Source: Euleptes europaea | Lineage: Eukaryota > Chordata > Lepidosauria > Squamata > Sphaerodactylidae | DNA length: 64,000 nt | Direction of reading: 5' to 3' | NCBI RefSeq assembly: GCF_029931775.1 | Contig: NC_079321.1 | Location: forward strand, 6,045,001-6,109,000 | Shown: positions 55,601-61,814 of the stretch, piece by piece | Position numbering within the stretch: the first letter of the stretch is position 1 | Layout of the letters: every line of letters begins with the position of its first letter | The notes under the pieces: model-generated | Database searches by the model: none | Seen by the model: the letters and a program-made list of their open reading frames with translations, nothing else | What the model was told of the DNA's origin: nothing | Position numbers and translations under genes: made by a program

Positions 55601-57991
55601 ATACTAATTTAAAATCCAGCAGATGAAATCAGTGGTTCCCAGCCTTTGTTCACTAGCATACCCCTTAGCGGCCCATTTCTATAAATTGTACCCCTTATCT
55701 TACAAAAATGTTTGTAATTAATATAGTTGCTGTTATTTCAAATGCCTTTCCCCACCATTATTCTTTTTTTTCACGTATCCCTATATGTCCTCTTTCATAC
55801 CCCTGGAGGTACGCACACCCCAGGTTGGGAATCACTGGATCGCACGCTGCGATCATCTGCTTTTGCCACTGAAAGGCGTTACAGATAAGGACAAGTTTAT
55901 CAAAATATTGCAATCGAAATCTGAACACCTGGGATACCCCCAGATGCCACCTGGAGACTGGCAACCCTAACAACACAGCAAAGGGGGGGAGGGAGGCACC
56001 AAGCCTTTCTACAAGGGCCCCAAAGCCTCTCCCACCCACAATTACTCAGGAGAAGGCCCATGGAATAATCTACTTAAGGATATAGATGGACTCACATTCT
56101 AGCTGTACCTGAAGGAGTGAGCTGTAGCTCACTAAAGGTCACACCCTGCCAGAATATTGCAATCAAACCCCAAACACCTGGAATATCCCCTGGTGCCACC
56201 TGCAGGTGGGCAACTCTAGTAACAACAGCTCGATACTCACAGAAAAGGGGGCAGGGAAGGGAGGCAGCGAGCCTTTCGACAAGGGAGCCAAACCCTCTCC
56301 CACACACGAATACTCGGGAGTAATGCTACTTGGGGAGGAACTCAGGGAGGGGGCACAGATGCTTTCACGAGGCTCAGTATGGGGACCAGACTCAGTATGG
56401 CACCTGGGGATATCCCAGGTGTTTGGATTTTGATTGCAATATTTTGCTACACTTATATTACTTAACTGTAATGTTCTCCAGTGGTGAAAGTGGATGATTG
56501 TAGCATACTTGCTATAATCACCTACACCATTTTTTTTAGCAGTAGAAAAGGGCAAGAGTCCAGCAGCACCTTAAAGACTAACAAAATCACTGGCAGGGTA
56601 GGAGCTTTCGTAGCCACAGCTCACTTCTTCAGAGCCAGCTAGATCGTGAGTCCATCTATCCTTAAGTAGAGAAGAGTGAATTCAGACACCCAATGGCAAT
56701 AGCATGCAAATGTCAATAGCAGGTAAATGACATTAGCAGGCATGATTGGATTAGGTGCGACATGCAGAGGGGTAGTAGGCGTGGAGAAATCAGCATTGGT
56801 CATGAGACAGGAATCTCAAGTCTCTGTTCAATCCAGGATAATGCATTGGATTAGGTGTGATATGCAGAGGGGTAGTAGGTGAGGATAAATCAGCACTGGT
56901 CATGAGACCGGAATCCCAGGTCTCCATTCAATCCAGGATGCATTGGATTAGGTACGATATGCAGAGGGGCAGTAGGTGTGGAGAAATCAGCATTGGTCAT
57001 GAGACAGGAATCCCAGGTCTCTGTTCAATTCAGGATAATGCATTGGATTAGGTGTGACATGCAAAGGGGTAGTGTGTGTGTGTGTGTGTTAAGTGCCGTC
57101 AAGTCGCTTCCGACTCATGGCGACCCTATGAATGAAAGTCCTCCAAAACGTCCTATCTTTGACAGCCTTGCTGAGATCTTGCATAGGGGTACTAGGCGTG
57201 GAGAAATCAGCACTGGTCACGAGACAGGAATCCCAGGTCTCCATTCAATCCAGGAGGATGCATTGGATTAGGTGCGATATGCAGGGGGGTATTGGATGAG
57301 GATAAATCAGCACTGGTCATGAGCCAGGAATCCCAGGTCTCCATTCAATCCAGGAGGATGCATTGGATTAGGGGCGATATGCAGGGGGGTATTGGATGAG
57401 GATAAATCAGCACTGGTCACGAGACAGGAATCCCAGGTCCCCATTCAATCCAGGAGGATGCACTGGATTAGGGGCGATATGCAGAGGGGTAGTGGGTGAG
57501 GATAAATCAGCACTGGTCATAAAACAGGAATCCCAGGTCTCCATTCAATCCAGGAGGATGCATTGGATTAGGTGCGATATGCAGGGGGGTATTGGATGAG
57601 GATAAATCAGCACTGGTCATGGGCCAGGAATCCCATGCCTCTATCCAATCCAGGATAACGCACTGGATTAGGTGTGATATGCAGAGGGGTGGTAGGCGTG
57701 GAGAAACCAGCATTTGTAACGAGACACGAATCTTCATTATTAGTGGTAGTTCAGCAGCAGCAAAGTAGAGAATCCCCTGAGTCATCGTGGGTGGGCGGAC
57801 AACCGGCTAGAAAAGGGGTTCAAGAAAAGGGAGGTGGGGGGAAGAGGGGAGGCGTCGCGAGCAGGCCCTGCTCTCCCCCTCCGGCGGGAGGGGGACCCCG
57901 CCCACCTACCCAAACCCCGCCCGGAACCCCCCTCTCTCCTCACCCCGGTGCCATTGTCGCAGACGACCACCTTCCTGCCCAGCGTGTCCAT
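31469..57991 (-). CDS. ACTR2: ACTR2 (actin-related protein 2), gene span with nine coding exons
   Basis: Arp2, an ATP-binding subunit of the seven-subunit Arp2/3 complex that nucleates branched actin filaments in the cytoplasm. The nine exons below join in phase to 1185 bp, that is 394 residues plus stop, the usual Arp2 length. The actin fold is recognisable throughout: phosphate loop 1 (CDNGTG, exon 1), phosphate loop 2 ([10 protein letters not shown], exon 5) and the adenosine motif ([11 protein letters not shown], exon 8). Tyr202 and the Thr237-Thr238 pair, known phosphorylation sites, are present in exon 6. The gene faces SPRED2 tail to tail and shares its promoter region with the asparaginase-like gene at 58270. 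No damage seen. Confidence 0.97.
31870..32780 (+). mobile_element. hAT DNA transposon, internally deleted
   Basis: 911 bp. The left end CAATGCCGGATTTA and the right end (reverse complement CAGTGCCTGATTTA) are terminal inverted repeats. Flanking 8-bp duplications at 31862-31869 and 32781-32788 are diagnostic of hAT. Confidence 0.88.
32007..32375 (+). pseudogene. hAT transposase C-terminal remnant (dimerisation domain)
   Basis: 122 codons matching the end of hAT/ZMYM-type transposases: [20 protein letters not shown], then [20 protein letters not shown], then [20 protein letters not shown]. The catalytic and BED zinc-finger parts are missing, so it cannot be active by itself. Confidence 0.85.
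32926..33215 (+). repeat. Sauria-type tRNA SINE
   Basis: Head GTGGTTAAGAGCAGTGGTTT and B box GGTTTGATTCC, body GCTGGGTGACCTTGGGC, tail AGTCGGCATACGAAAACC and (TTC)n. Confidence 0.88.
33430..33630 (+). repeat. tRNA-Ala-type SINE
   Basis: GGGGAGAGGCTGTGGCTCAG ... GGTTCAATCCCCGGCATCTCC-like head, ending GATTCAGTATAAGGCAGC. Confidence 0.88.
34005..34205 (-). repeat. 5S-rRNA-derived SINE
   Basis: Inverted body followed by the 5S-head complement CCAAGTACTAACCAGGGC and AGATCTAATGAGATCAGGCC. Confidence 0.85.
34303..34431 (+). mobile_element. hAT-type MITE fragment (GGGGTGTCAAAC family)
   Basis: Keeps the 3' part AGAGCTCTCAAGGGGCCAG and a diverged end. Confidence 0.65.
34560..34692 (-). CDS. ACTR2: ACTR2 exon 8
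   Basis: Last base of Arg294 and residues 295-338: [20 protein letters not shown] ... [11 protein letters not shown], with the adenosine-binding motif. Acceptor TTTTAG, donor GTAAGT. Confidence 0.97.
34693..36199 (-). other. ACTR2: ACTR2 intron 7
   Basis: Holds a CR1-like 3' end (34850-35132). 35133-36199 shows no supported feature. Confidence 0.85.
34850..35132 (+). mobile_element. CR1-like LINE 3' end
   Basis: GGAAGGCTTTAAGAGGGGAG through CAGACTGCTGGACTTGATGG to CAGCAGGGC. Confidence 0.8.
36200..36345 (-). CDS. ACTR2: ACTR2 exon 7
   Basis: Residues 246-293 plus two bases of Arg294: [20 protein letters not shown] ... [14 protein letters not shown]. Acceptor CATTCAG, donor GTAGGT. Confidence 0.97.
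36346..37036 (-). other. ACTR2: ACTR2 intron 6
   Basis: Holds the start of a hAT MITE (36539-36580) cut off by a Sauria SINE (36585-36860). Confidence 0.85.
36585..36860 (-). repeat. Sauria-type tRNA SINE
   Basis: Inverted copy from TTTTTATATGCTGACTTTC to ACCACTACACCAAC. It inserted into a truncated CAGGGGTCCCC-type MITE (36539-36580). Confidence 0.85.
37037..37186 (-). CDS. ACTR2: ACTR2 exon 6
   Basis: Residues 196-245, [20 protein letters not shown] ... [14 protein letters not shown]. Includes Tyr202 and Thr237/Thr238. Acceptor ACCCCAG, donor GTGAGT. Confidence 0.97.
37330..37497 (-). repeat. tRNA-derived SINE, third type
   Basis: The plus strand ends TACCACTCTGCGCCACGGGG, complement of a GCCCCGTGGCGCAGAGTGGT head with B box GAGTTCGAGCCC. 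Confidence 0.8.
37605..38085 (+). mobile_element. BovB (RTE) LINE fragment
   Basis: Interrupted frames give [40 protein letters not shown] and [19 protein letters not shown], the C-terminal RT region of BovB. 5'-truncated and degenerate. BovB is abundant in squamates. Confidence 0.85.
38955..39091 (-). CDS. ACTR2: ACTR2 exon 5
   Basis: Residues 150-195: (G)[19 protein letters not shown] ... [15 protein letters not shown], with phosphate loop 2. Donor GTAACT. Confidence 0.97.
39690..39905 (-). repeat. Sauria SINE
   Basis: Classic layout reversed: CCCACCTTTCTCCCCAATGG, CCTCACAACAGCCCCACGAG, AAGGTCACCCA, CCTGGGTCTCCCAGATCC. Confidence 0.88.
39906..40086 (+). mobile_element. hAT-type MITE (GGGGTGTCAAAC family)
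   Basis: GGGGGTGTCAAACTGC ... TGTTTGACACCCCTG, with the internal TCACTTGGTCGGGCCGGGCC of the 3005 copy. Confidence 0.8.
40718..40790 (-). CDS. ACTR2: ACTR2 exon 4
   Basis: Residues 126-149 and the first base of Gly150: [24 protein letters not shown]. Acceptor TTTTCTAG, donor GTAAGT, ends in phase 1. Confidence 0.97.
42097..42320 (+). mobile_element. hAT-type MITE (CAGGGGTCCCC family), partial
   Basis: Starts CAGGGGTCCCCAATGTGG; the right end is missing. Confidence 0.75.
42325..42530 (-). mobile_element. CR1-like LINE fragment
   Basis: The minus strand reads the CR1 RT end ([13 protein letters not shown]-like, then KRATK-like), ending with the complement of CCAGACTCTTCAGCC. Confidence 0.75.
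42572..42787 (-). CDS. ACTR2: ACTR2 exon 3
   Basis: Residues 54-125, [20 protein letters not shown] ... [14 protein letters not shown]. Acceptor CCTGTAG. Donor GTGGGT follows the GAG codon, so the next Val comes from exon 4. Confidence 0.97.
42959..43155 (-). mobile_element. MITE family A
   Basis: TAGGGTTGCCAGATCAAGG ... GGAGGCTGGCATCCCTAG. Confidence 0.8.
43610..43701. mobile_element. Palindromic MITE with TA ends
   Basis: A 92-bp near-perfect inverted repeat, TACAGTGCAATCCTAAGGAG ... ATCACACTGTA, centred on AAATGAATG. Diverged relatives appear near 3432-3515. Confidence 0.8.
43987..44308 (+). mobile_element. Tigger/pogo-type MITE
   Basis: Terminal repeats CAGGTTGAGTATCCCTTATC and GGATACTCAACCTG, flanked by TA on both sides. 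The internal sequence resembles mammalian Tigger-derived MITEs (GGGTCCCATCC, ACTTCTGGTCCCAAGC). No transposase. Confidence 0.85.
44580..44885 (+). repeat. Sauria-type tRNA SINE
   Basis: GTGTAGTGGTTAAAAGCGGT ... GGTTTGATTCCCC ... AAAGTCGGCATATAAAAGCC. Confidence 0.88.
44945..45080 (-). repeat. 'CACCTTAGAGAC' retroelement-end repeat
   Basis: AGCACCTTAGAGACC, then GAGCTTTCAAGAGTC and CTTCATCAG on plus, which on minus gives CTGATGA ... CTTGAAAG, a weak hammerhead-like order. Confidence 0.6.
45320..45440 (+). mobile_element. hAT-type MITE 3' fragment (CAGGGGTCCCC family)
   Basis: Ends AAAAAGGTTGGGGATCCCC. Confidence 0.7.
45735..46132 (+). mobile_element. Penelope-like foldback element
   Basis: Inverted arms of about 120-150 bp (45735 onward and up to about 46089), then a right-only tail of about 43 bp. 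The 11-bp duplication ATTGGGAGTAT is at 45724-45734 and 46133-46143. The tail shares AGTGGTG with the tail of the 17889 element. Confidence 0.68.
46495..46880 (+). mobile_element. CR1-like LINE end
   Basis: Encodes [20 protein letters not shown] ... [11 protein letters not shown] and ends GGGGTTGGACTAGATGGCCT. Another CR1 tail lies at 47035-47160. Confidence 0.8.
47577..47855 (+). mobile_element. hAT-type MITE (CAGGGGTCCCC family)
   Basis: CCAGGGTCCCCAATGTGGTG ... AAAAGGTTGAGGACCCTCTG. Confidence 0.75.
47920..48050 (-). repeat. tRNA-type SINE, old
   Basis: Inverted, GATTACCCAGTGAAC ... GATCCGAACCCAGATCTG ... TTACACCACACTGCC. Confidence 0.6.
48745..49975 (+). mobile_element. CR1-like LINE end split by a hAT MITE
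   Basis: Encodes [10 protein letters not shown] ... [20 protein letters not shown] ... [13 protein letters not shown]. The 3'UTR is interrupted at 49185 and resumes at 49887. Confidence 0.85.
49185..49886 (+). mobile_element. hAT-type element, GGGGTGGGGAAC family
   Basis: 702 bp with ends GAGGGGTGGGGAAC and GTTCCCCACCCCTG and a perfect 8-bp duplication TCCTAGAG (49177-49184, 49887-49894). The internal GC-rich part shows no transposase. Confidence 0.85.
50350..50585 (-). repeat. Composite SINE: tRNA-like head with the 5S-SINE body
   Basis: The inverted body CAAGTCGCAACCAACTTATGG and GGTTTGCCA is followed by a tRNA-head complement (GAACCCAGTTCTCC, TGCACCAGTCTGGC). Confidence 0.75.
51550..52060 (+). 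mobile_element. L2-type LINE RT fragment
   Basis: Broken frames read [20 protein letters not shown] and [20 protein letters not shown] then [10 protein letters not shown], typical of the L2 RT C-terminus. 5'-truncated. The 3' end abuts a 5S-SINE fragment (52060-52135, minus). Confidence 0.85.
52501..52611 (-). CDS. ACTR2: ACTR2 exon 2
   Basis: Residues 17-53, [20 protein letters not shown] ... [10 protein letters not shown]. Acceptor TTTTTCAG, donor GTAATG, both ends in phase 0. Confidence 0.97.
52870..53110 (-). repeat. Sauria-type tRNA SINE
   Basis: TTGGTTTTTATATGCCGAC ... CAAACCACTACACCATACTG. A 5S-SINE body piece lies just before it (52660-52745). Confidence 0.85.
53190..53400. repeat. 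GC-rich dispersed repeat, class unknown
   Basis: Second copy of the 4437-4675 repeat. Confidence 0.5.
53405..53535 (-). repeat. 5S-rRNA-derived SINE
   Basis: GGTGGTTTGCCATTGCC, then ACCCTGCTTAGCTTCCGAG and CTGACGAGATCAGGC. A SINE head piece follows at 53685-53770. Confidence 0.85.
54275..54440 (+). mobile_element. LINE 3' fragment (L2/CR1)
   Basis: AGAGGGCCTTTTCAGTGGCA and CCTCCTCAGGGAGATGCATC are typical LINE 3' sequence. Confidence 0.6.
54495..54715 (-). repeat. 5S-rRNA-derived SINE
   Basis: Well-preserved inverted copy with GTGTGTAAAGTGCC tail, shared body and head complement GAGATCCGACGAGATCAGGC. Confidence 0.9.
55480..55600 (-). mobile_element. LINE 3' end
   Basis: TTTATTTATTTAGGGCTTAC ... 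GACTCAGGGTGGCTAACACC. Confidence 0.6.
55629..55840 (+). mobile_element. hAT/Charlie-like MITE
   Basis: Ends AGTGGTTCCCAGCCTTTG and CCAGGTTGGGAATCACTGG are inverted repeats of the MER5/Charlie kind. Confidence 0.75.
55895..56440. repeat. Tandemly duplicated retroelement end
   Basis: A unit of about 247 bp starting ATATTGCAATC is repeated (55907 and 56154), and an inverted piece follows (56390-56440, GGTGTTTGGATTTTGATTGC). It contains CTGAAGGAGTGAGCTGTAGC, the hairpin found at 10215 and 63488. Confidence 0.65.
56540..56690 (-). repeat. Retroelement-end repeat (reversed)
   Basis: AGCAGCACCTTAAAGACTAAC ends, then TGGCAGGGTAGGAGCTTTCG and CAGCTCACTTCTTCAG; on minus this gives CTGAAGA-stem-GAAAG. 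Confidence 0.7.
56745..57745. repeat. Minisatellite, about ten units of ~95 bp
   Basis: Units read GCATTGGATTAGGTGCGATA, TGCAGAGGGGTAGTAGGTG, AGAAATCAGCACTGGTCATG, ACAGGAATCCCAGGTCTCC, ATTCAATCCAGGA. A SINE tail (57075-57185) is inserted. A single inverted unit occurs at 63225-63400, the likely ancestral form. Confidence 0.9.
57944..57991 (-). CDS. ACTR2: ACTR2 exon 1 (coding part)
   Basis: Residues 1-16, [16 protein letters not shown], with the first phosphate-binding loop. The frame is open upstream for about ten codons, but this ATG fits the known Arp2 N-terminus. Donor GTGAGG at 57943-57938, phase 0. Confidence 0.95.
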
Positions 57992-58269
57992 CTCGGTCGC
58001 GCCCCTCCGCGGCTCCCCCACGACTGACAGGAATGAATGCGGCGACTGAAAGGAGGGAGAGAGAGAGGAAATGCCCCGGAAGAGAAGCGACCGGAAACGA
58101 ACGGCCGCCCCCCGCCCCCCGCCCCGCTAAGGCCCGCCTCCGCCGCCCGCAACCCGACGTCGCCGCCGCCGGCCCTCCGCCGCCCAATCAGCGCCCGGCG
58201 TCTGCCCAGGCCATGTAGGGCGCGTGCCGCTCCACCGCCCCCTCACTTCCTGTTGGATCCGCCGTTGCC
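57992..58269. promoter_or_regulatory. Bidirectional GC-rich promoter, ACTR2 / asparaginase-like gene
   Basis: 278 bp between two divergent start codons, very GC- and CpG-rich and without a TATA box. ETS-type sites: CCGGAAG at 58076-58082, CCGGAA at 58091 and ACTTCCTG at 58245-58252. A CCAAT box (CCAATCA) lies at 58184-58190. The arrangement suggests shared housekeeping expression (inference). Confidence 0.7.
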
Positions 58270-58380
58270 ATGGCAGCGGCTGCGGGGACTTGGGCCTTCT
58301 CCCTCCCCGCAGTGGAGAGGATGAGGGAGGGGCTGCTGCGAGGGGGCTCGGCGACTGATTGCCTCCAGGAGGCGATGCAG
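58270..58380 (+). CDS. Glycosylasparaginase-like Ntn hydrolase, exon 1
   Basis: Start of a gene of the asparaginase T2 family, which hydrolyses amide bonds of asparagine derivatives. The ATG has a strong context (GCCATGG). Residues 1-17 are MAAAAGTWAFSLPAVER; further on GLLRGGSATDCLQEAM follows. This matches the (N)TWxF...GGSALDAVE start of mature glycosylasparaginases, where the Trp lies in the substrate pocket. No signal peptide is seen, unlike lysosomal AGA, so a cytosolic form resembling bacterial enzymes is likely. The 3' end is uncertain: the frame runs into a TTA microsatellite and no phase-1 donor, which exon 2 requires, is evident. Confidence 0.75.
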
Positions 58381-58382
58381 CA

Positions 58383-58490
58383 GCAATTATTATTATTAGT
58401 AGTAGTATTAGTATTATTATTATTAAATTATTATTATTATTAATTTATTATTATTATTATTATTAATTTATTATTATTATTACAACAAGT
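58383..58490 (+). repeat. (TTA)n microsatellite at the exon 1 end
   Basis: ATT/TTA repeats with a few interruptions, starting within three bases of the last recognisable codon of exon 1. Confidence 0.95.
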
Positions 58491-58514
58491 ACCTATCAAC
58501 AACAACAACAAGTA

Positions 58515-58925
58515 CTTGTTGCCAACCTTCAGCTAGAGCCTGGAGATTTGCTGGAATGACAACTGCTTCCCACGCTGCACAGCGCAATTCCTCTGGAGGT
58601 AGGCTTGCCAACCTCCAGGTGGTATAGAATTCAAAGTATGGCACAAGGCAATTATTTCCAAAATTAGGAAAACAAAAATGCAAATCTCGCTTTTAGGGAA
58701 ATATATTGAGAACAACTGAGAACAATATATTTCCCTAATATATTGAGAACAATATATTTGAGATCAATATATTTCCCTAAAAGCAAGATTTGCATTTTTG
58801 TTTTCCTAATTTTGGAAATAATTGTCTTGTGCCATACTTTGAATTCTATACTCCTGAATAGCACTTGCAGGCCGTTGTTTGATTACAACCTCCAGGTGGT
58901 GGCTGGAGATCGCCGGGAATTGCAA
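58515..58925 (+). mobile_element. MITE family A pieces split by a foldback element
   Basis: The MITE start GCCAACCTCCAGGTGGT is broken after 58623 and resumes at 58886. A CR1 tail (58920-58995) follows. Confidence 0.7.
58624..58885 (+). mobile_element. Compact Penelope-like foldback element
   Basis: Inverted arms of about 100 bp (ATAGAATTCAAAGTATGGCA ... and its complement ending at about 58849), then a 36-bp right-only tail. The 15-bp duplication CAACCTCCAGGTGGT is at 58609-58623 and 58886-58900. Confidence 0.7.
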
Positions 58926-58998
58926 CTGCATTTCCTGCATTGTGCAGGGGGGTTGGACTAGATGACCCTGGTGGTCCCTTCCAACTCTATGATTCCCA

Positions 58999-59205
58999 GG
59001 TAGGGTTGCCAACCTCCAGGTATTAGCTGGAGATCTCCTGCTATTACAACTGATCTCCTGCCGCTAGAGATCAGTTCCCCTGGAGAAACTGGCCGTTTTG
59101 GTCATTGGACTCTATGGCATTGAAGCCGCTCCCCAAACCCTGCCCTCTTTAGGCTCCACCCTCAACCTCCCAACAGTGGTGAAGAAGGACCTGGCAACCC
59201 TGGTT
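58999..59205 (+). mobile_element. MITE family A
   Basis: Nearly full copy, TAGGGTTGCCAACCTCCAGG ... GGACCTGGCAACCCTGG. Confidence 0.85.
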
Positions 59206-59309
59206 GTTGCCAACCTCCAGGGGAGGCCTGGTGATGTCCAGGAATGACAAATGGAAAATGTTGCTTTCTTGGCTTTTGGACTTGAGAGGCTGGACCCTGT
59301 ATGAGAACC

Positions 59310-59965
59310 TAAGAACACAGAATCATAGAGTTGGAAGGGACCACCAGGGTCATCTAGTCCAACCCCCTGAACAATGCAGGAAATTCACAACTGCCTCTCC
59401 TCCCACACCCCCAGTGACCCCTGCTCCATGCCCAGAAGGAGTAGTAATTTCTCCTGGAATTACAACTGATCTGCAGGTGAGAGAGATCAGTTCCCCTGGA
59501 GAAAATGGCCTCTTTGGAGGGTGAACTCTATGGCATTGTATCCTGCTGAGGTTCCTATCTTCCCCAGATAGTGCCCTCCCCCAGACTCCACCCCCAAAAG
59601 CTCCAGGAATTTCCCAACTCAGGGTTGGAAAGCTTATCTTGGGTTGGGAAATAACTGGAGATTTTGGGCGTGGAGCCTGAGGAGGGCAGAGTTTATTAGA
59701 GTCCACATAAGAACATAAGAAAAGCCCTTCTGGATCAGGCCAAGGCCCATCAAGTCCAGGAGTCTTTTCACAAAGTGGCCAACCAGGTGCCTCTGGAAAG
59801 CCCTCAAGCAAGATGACTGCAACAGCATTGTCCTGCCTGTGTTCCACAGCACCTAATATAATAGGCCTGCTCCTCTAATCCTGGAGAGAATAGGGATGCA
59901 TCATGACTAGTATCTATTTTGACTAGTAGCCATGGATAGCCCTCTCCTCCATGGACATAACCCAA
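59310..59965 (-). mobile_element. CR1-like LINE ends and MITE-A pieces
   Basis: 59310-59440 is an inverted CR1 tail (AATCATAGAGTTGGAAGGGA). 59445-59700 is MITE family A. 59700-59965 is another inverted CR1-like 3' end (AAGTCCAGGAGTC, AACCAGGTGCCTCTGG). Confidence 0.75.
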
Positions 59966-60119
59966 TCCGGGTTACTTTAATCCTGGCTGAAACGGAATAA
60001 AGGAGGTTAAAGCGACCGTGCATAAATGACCTTAATCTCAGATGCTGGCTGTTTATTTATAACAGGCTTTCTTTTTCAAAACACAATTTGATCGTAAACA
60101 GTTCTCAACTCATACCCAG

Positions 60120-60258
60120 ATATAGAAAATGACAAAAAGATGGGAGTTTTCGTAATAGGACAGGGAGGCTACCCAAACAAAGAGGGCATCATCCAATGCG
60201 ATGCGGCAATAATGGAAGGGCAGCCCGGCCGTTTTGGAGCCGTAGCAGCTTTCCATGG
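60120..60258 (+). CDS. Glycosylasparaginase-like Ntn hydrolase, exon 2
   Basis: Reads (D)IENDKKMGVFVIGQGGYPNK then EGIIQCDAAIMEGQPGRFGA and VAAFHG. GxGGxPN and (E)xDAAIMxG are hallmark motifs of glycosylasparaginases, closest by eye to bacterial-type enzymes. Acceptor ATACCCAG ends at 60119. The exon opens with the last two bases of a codon; donor GTAAGG at 60259 leaves two bases of a Gly codon. Confidence 0.88.
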
Positions 60259-60329
60259 GTAAGGATTGACATATATAGTATGTTATAAACATTGGTATAT
60301 GGTATGAATAAAGATGCCTGAGGTTTTAA

Positions 60330-60535
60330 CCCGCCCTGACTGGGATAGCCCCAGGCCAGCCCGATCTCGTCAGATCTCAGAAGCTAAGCAGGGTCAACCC
60401 TGGCAAGCACTTGGATGGGAGACCTCCAAGGGATACCAGGCAGGTGACGGCAGACCACCTCTGAATGTCTCTTGCCTTGAAAACCTTAATAGGTTGCCAT
60501 AAAACAGCTGCGACTTGATGGCACACACAAAAAAC
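60330..60535 (+). repeat. 5S-rRNA-derived SINE
   Basis: CCCGATCTCGTCAGATCTC ... CACTTGGATGGGAGACCTCC ... GACTTGATGGCACAC. It lies 72 bp after exon 2. Confidence 0.9.
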
Positions 60536-60699
60536 GGTTTTAGCCACATTTCAAAACTTTTAATAGTAGCAAAAGCATCTCGCAGTGGTTGGGAGACTGC
60601 CAGCGCCATCCCATGCGTTACTCAAGTCCCAGTCCCTGGATTTTGGTGGGCCAAGTCTCAAGTAACTCTGTACAGGTTTGCACCATTTTTTATTTATTT

Positions 60700-60925
60700 A
60701 TTGTATGTTCATTTAGGTTTAGAGCACCAGTGGCATGCTGAGAGAGCTCAGAGCTGTGACTAGCCCAAGGTCACCCAGCTGGTTTCATGTGGAAGAGCGG
60801 GGAAACAAATCCAGTTCACCAGATTAGCCTCCCCTTCTCGTGCAGTGGGGAATCAAACCCGGTTCTCCAGATCAGAGTCCACCGCTCCAAACTATTGCTC
60901 TTAACCACTACACCACGCTGGCTTT
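60700..60925 (-). repeat. Sauria-type tRNA SINE
   Basis: AAGGTCACCCAGCTGG ... AACCACTACACCACGCTGGC. Confidence 0.85.
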
Positions 60926-61080
60926 CTTACACCATACTGATCAGCCTAGTTTAGAATGTTCTTTTTTGTGTGCTTTTAACATTTTGTGTGCTCACCGTTG
61001 CACTCAGCAATAACAATGACTTCTTAAAAGCCCCCATGGATCAAAAAGTATTCTAAAATATCTTCCTTCTGTTAACGAAG

Positions 61081-61237
61081 AATTGGAACTCCTCTTGCCG
61101 TTGCTCGTAAGGTCATGGAAGAGGCTCCTCACACTTTTCTAGCTGGAGACGGCGCTGTGGTTTTTGCTAAAGACCAAGGCTTCACAGTGGAAGACAACAG
61201 ACGTTTGATGAGTAAGCGGGGCACTGAGGCATATCAG
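61081..61237 (+). CDS. Glycosylasparaginase-like Ntn hydrolase, exon 3
   Basis: Completes the Gly from exon 2 and reads IGTPLAVARKVMEEAPHTFL, AGDGAVVFAKDQGFTVEDNR, RLMSKRGTEAYQ. This matches the (I)xxPIxVARxVME...H..L.G.GA..FA...GF region of the T2 family alpha chain. Acceptor AACGAAG ends at 61080; donor GTAATA at 61238, phase 0. Confidence 0.9.
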
Positions 61238-61249
61238 GTAATATTCTGC

Positions 61250-61720
61250 TATATTTTATTTATTTGTTTATTTAATGTAGAGCATTTTTAATGCTGCCAA
61301 CTTAGGATCCCCAAGGCAGCAAACAACAAAAGACATTTAAACTATCTTCTAAAAACAAATATTATAAGACCAAACTAACAATTCAAATGCATAAACAAGA
61401 AGGAAGGTCAGTGAGGGAACACCAAACGAAACAGATAAGTCTTCACCTGCTGGAGGAAGACAACAATCTACAGGGACAGATGAATCCCCCCTGGGGTGGA
61501 AATTCCATAATTTTGGTATCACGACTAAGAAGGCCCTTTATTGGGTCGCCACACATTTAGACTCAGGCGCTGTAGGTACCCAAAGAAGGGCCACTGAACA
61601 TGACCACAGTGGTCGCATAGTTTTATATCGGAGTAGGTGGCCCTTAAGGTAGGTTGGTCCCAAGTCACGTTAAGAAGTATTGGTTAATGCTTCCTGAGAC
61701 TGTCCGGCAGGAATCTGGCT
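61250..61720 (-). mobile_element. LINE 3' region
   Basis: TTTATTTATTTGTTTATTTA ... GATCCCCAAGGCAGCAAACA ... TCTTCACCTGCTGGAGGAAG ... AAGAAGGCCC, like 24630-25270. Confidence 0.6.
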
Positions 61721-61814
61721 GGAAATGTATGATAGGCTTCTTAGACAGTGTGGGAAATTCTGCAAGTGGCCAGCAGGGGGCCTTCCAGAGTCTGCCATTT
61801 GCCAGTCCCTAGAT

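Larger units (their letters stand above)
52612..57943 (-). other. ACTR2: ACTR2 intron 1
   Basis: GT-AG intron of 5.3 kb. It holds SINEs, a GC-rich repeat, LINE ends, a Charlie-like MITE and a large minisatellite. 53771-54270 and 54720-55480 show no supported feature. Confidence 0.9.
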
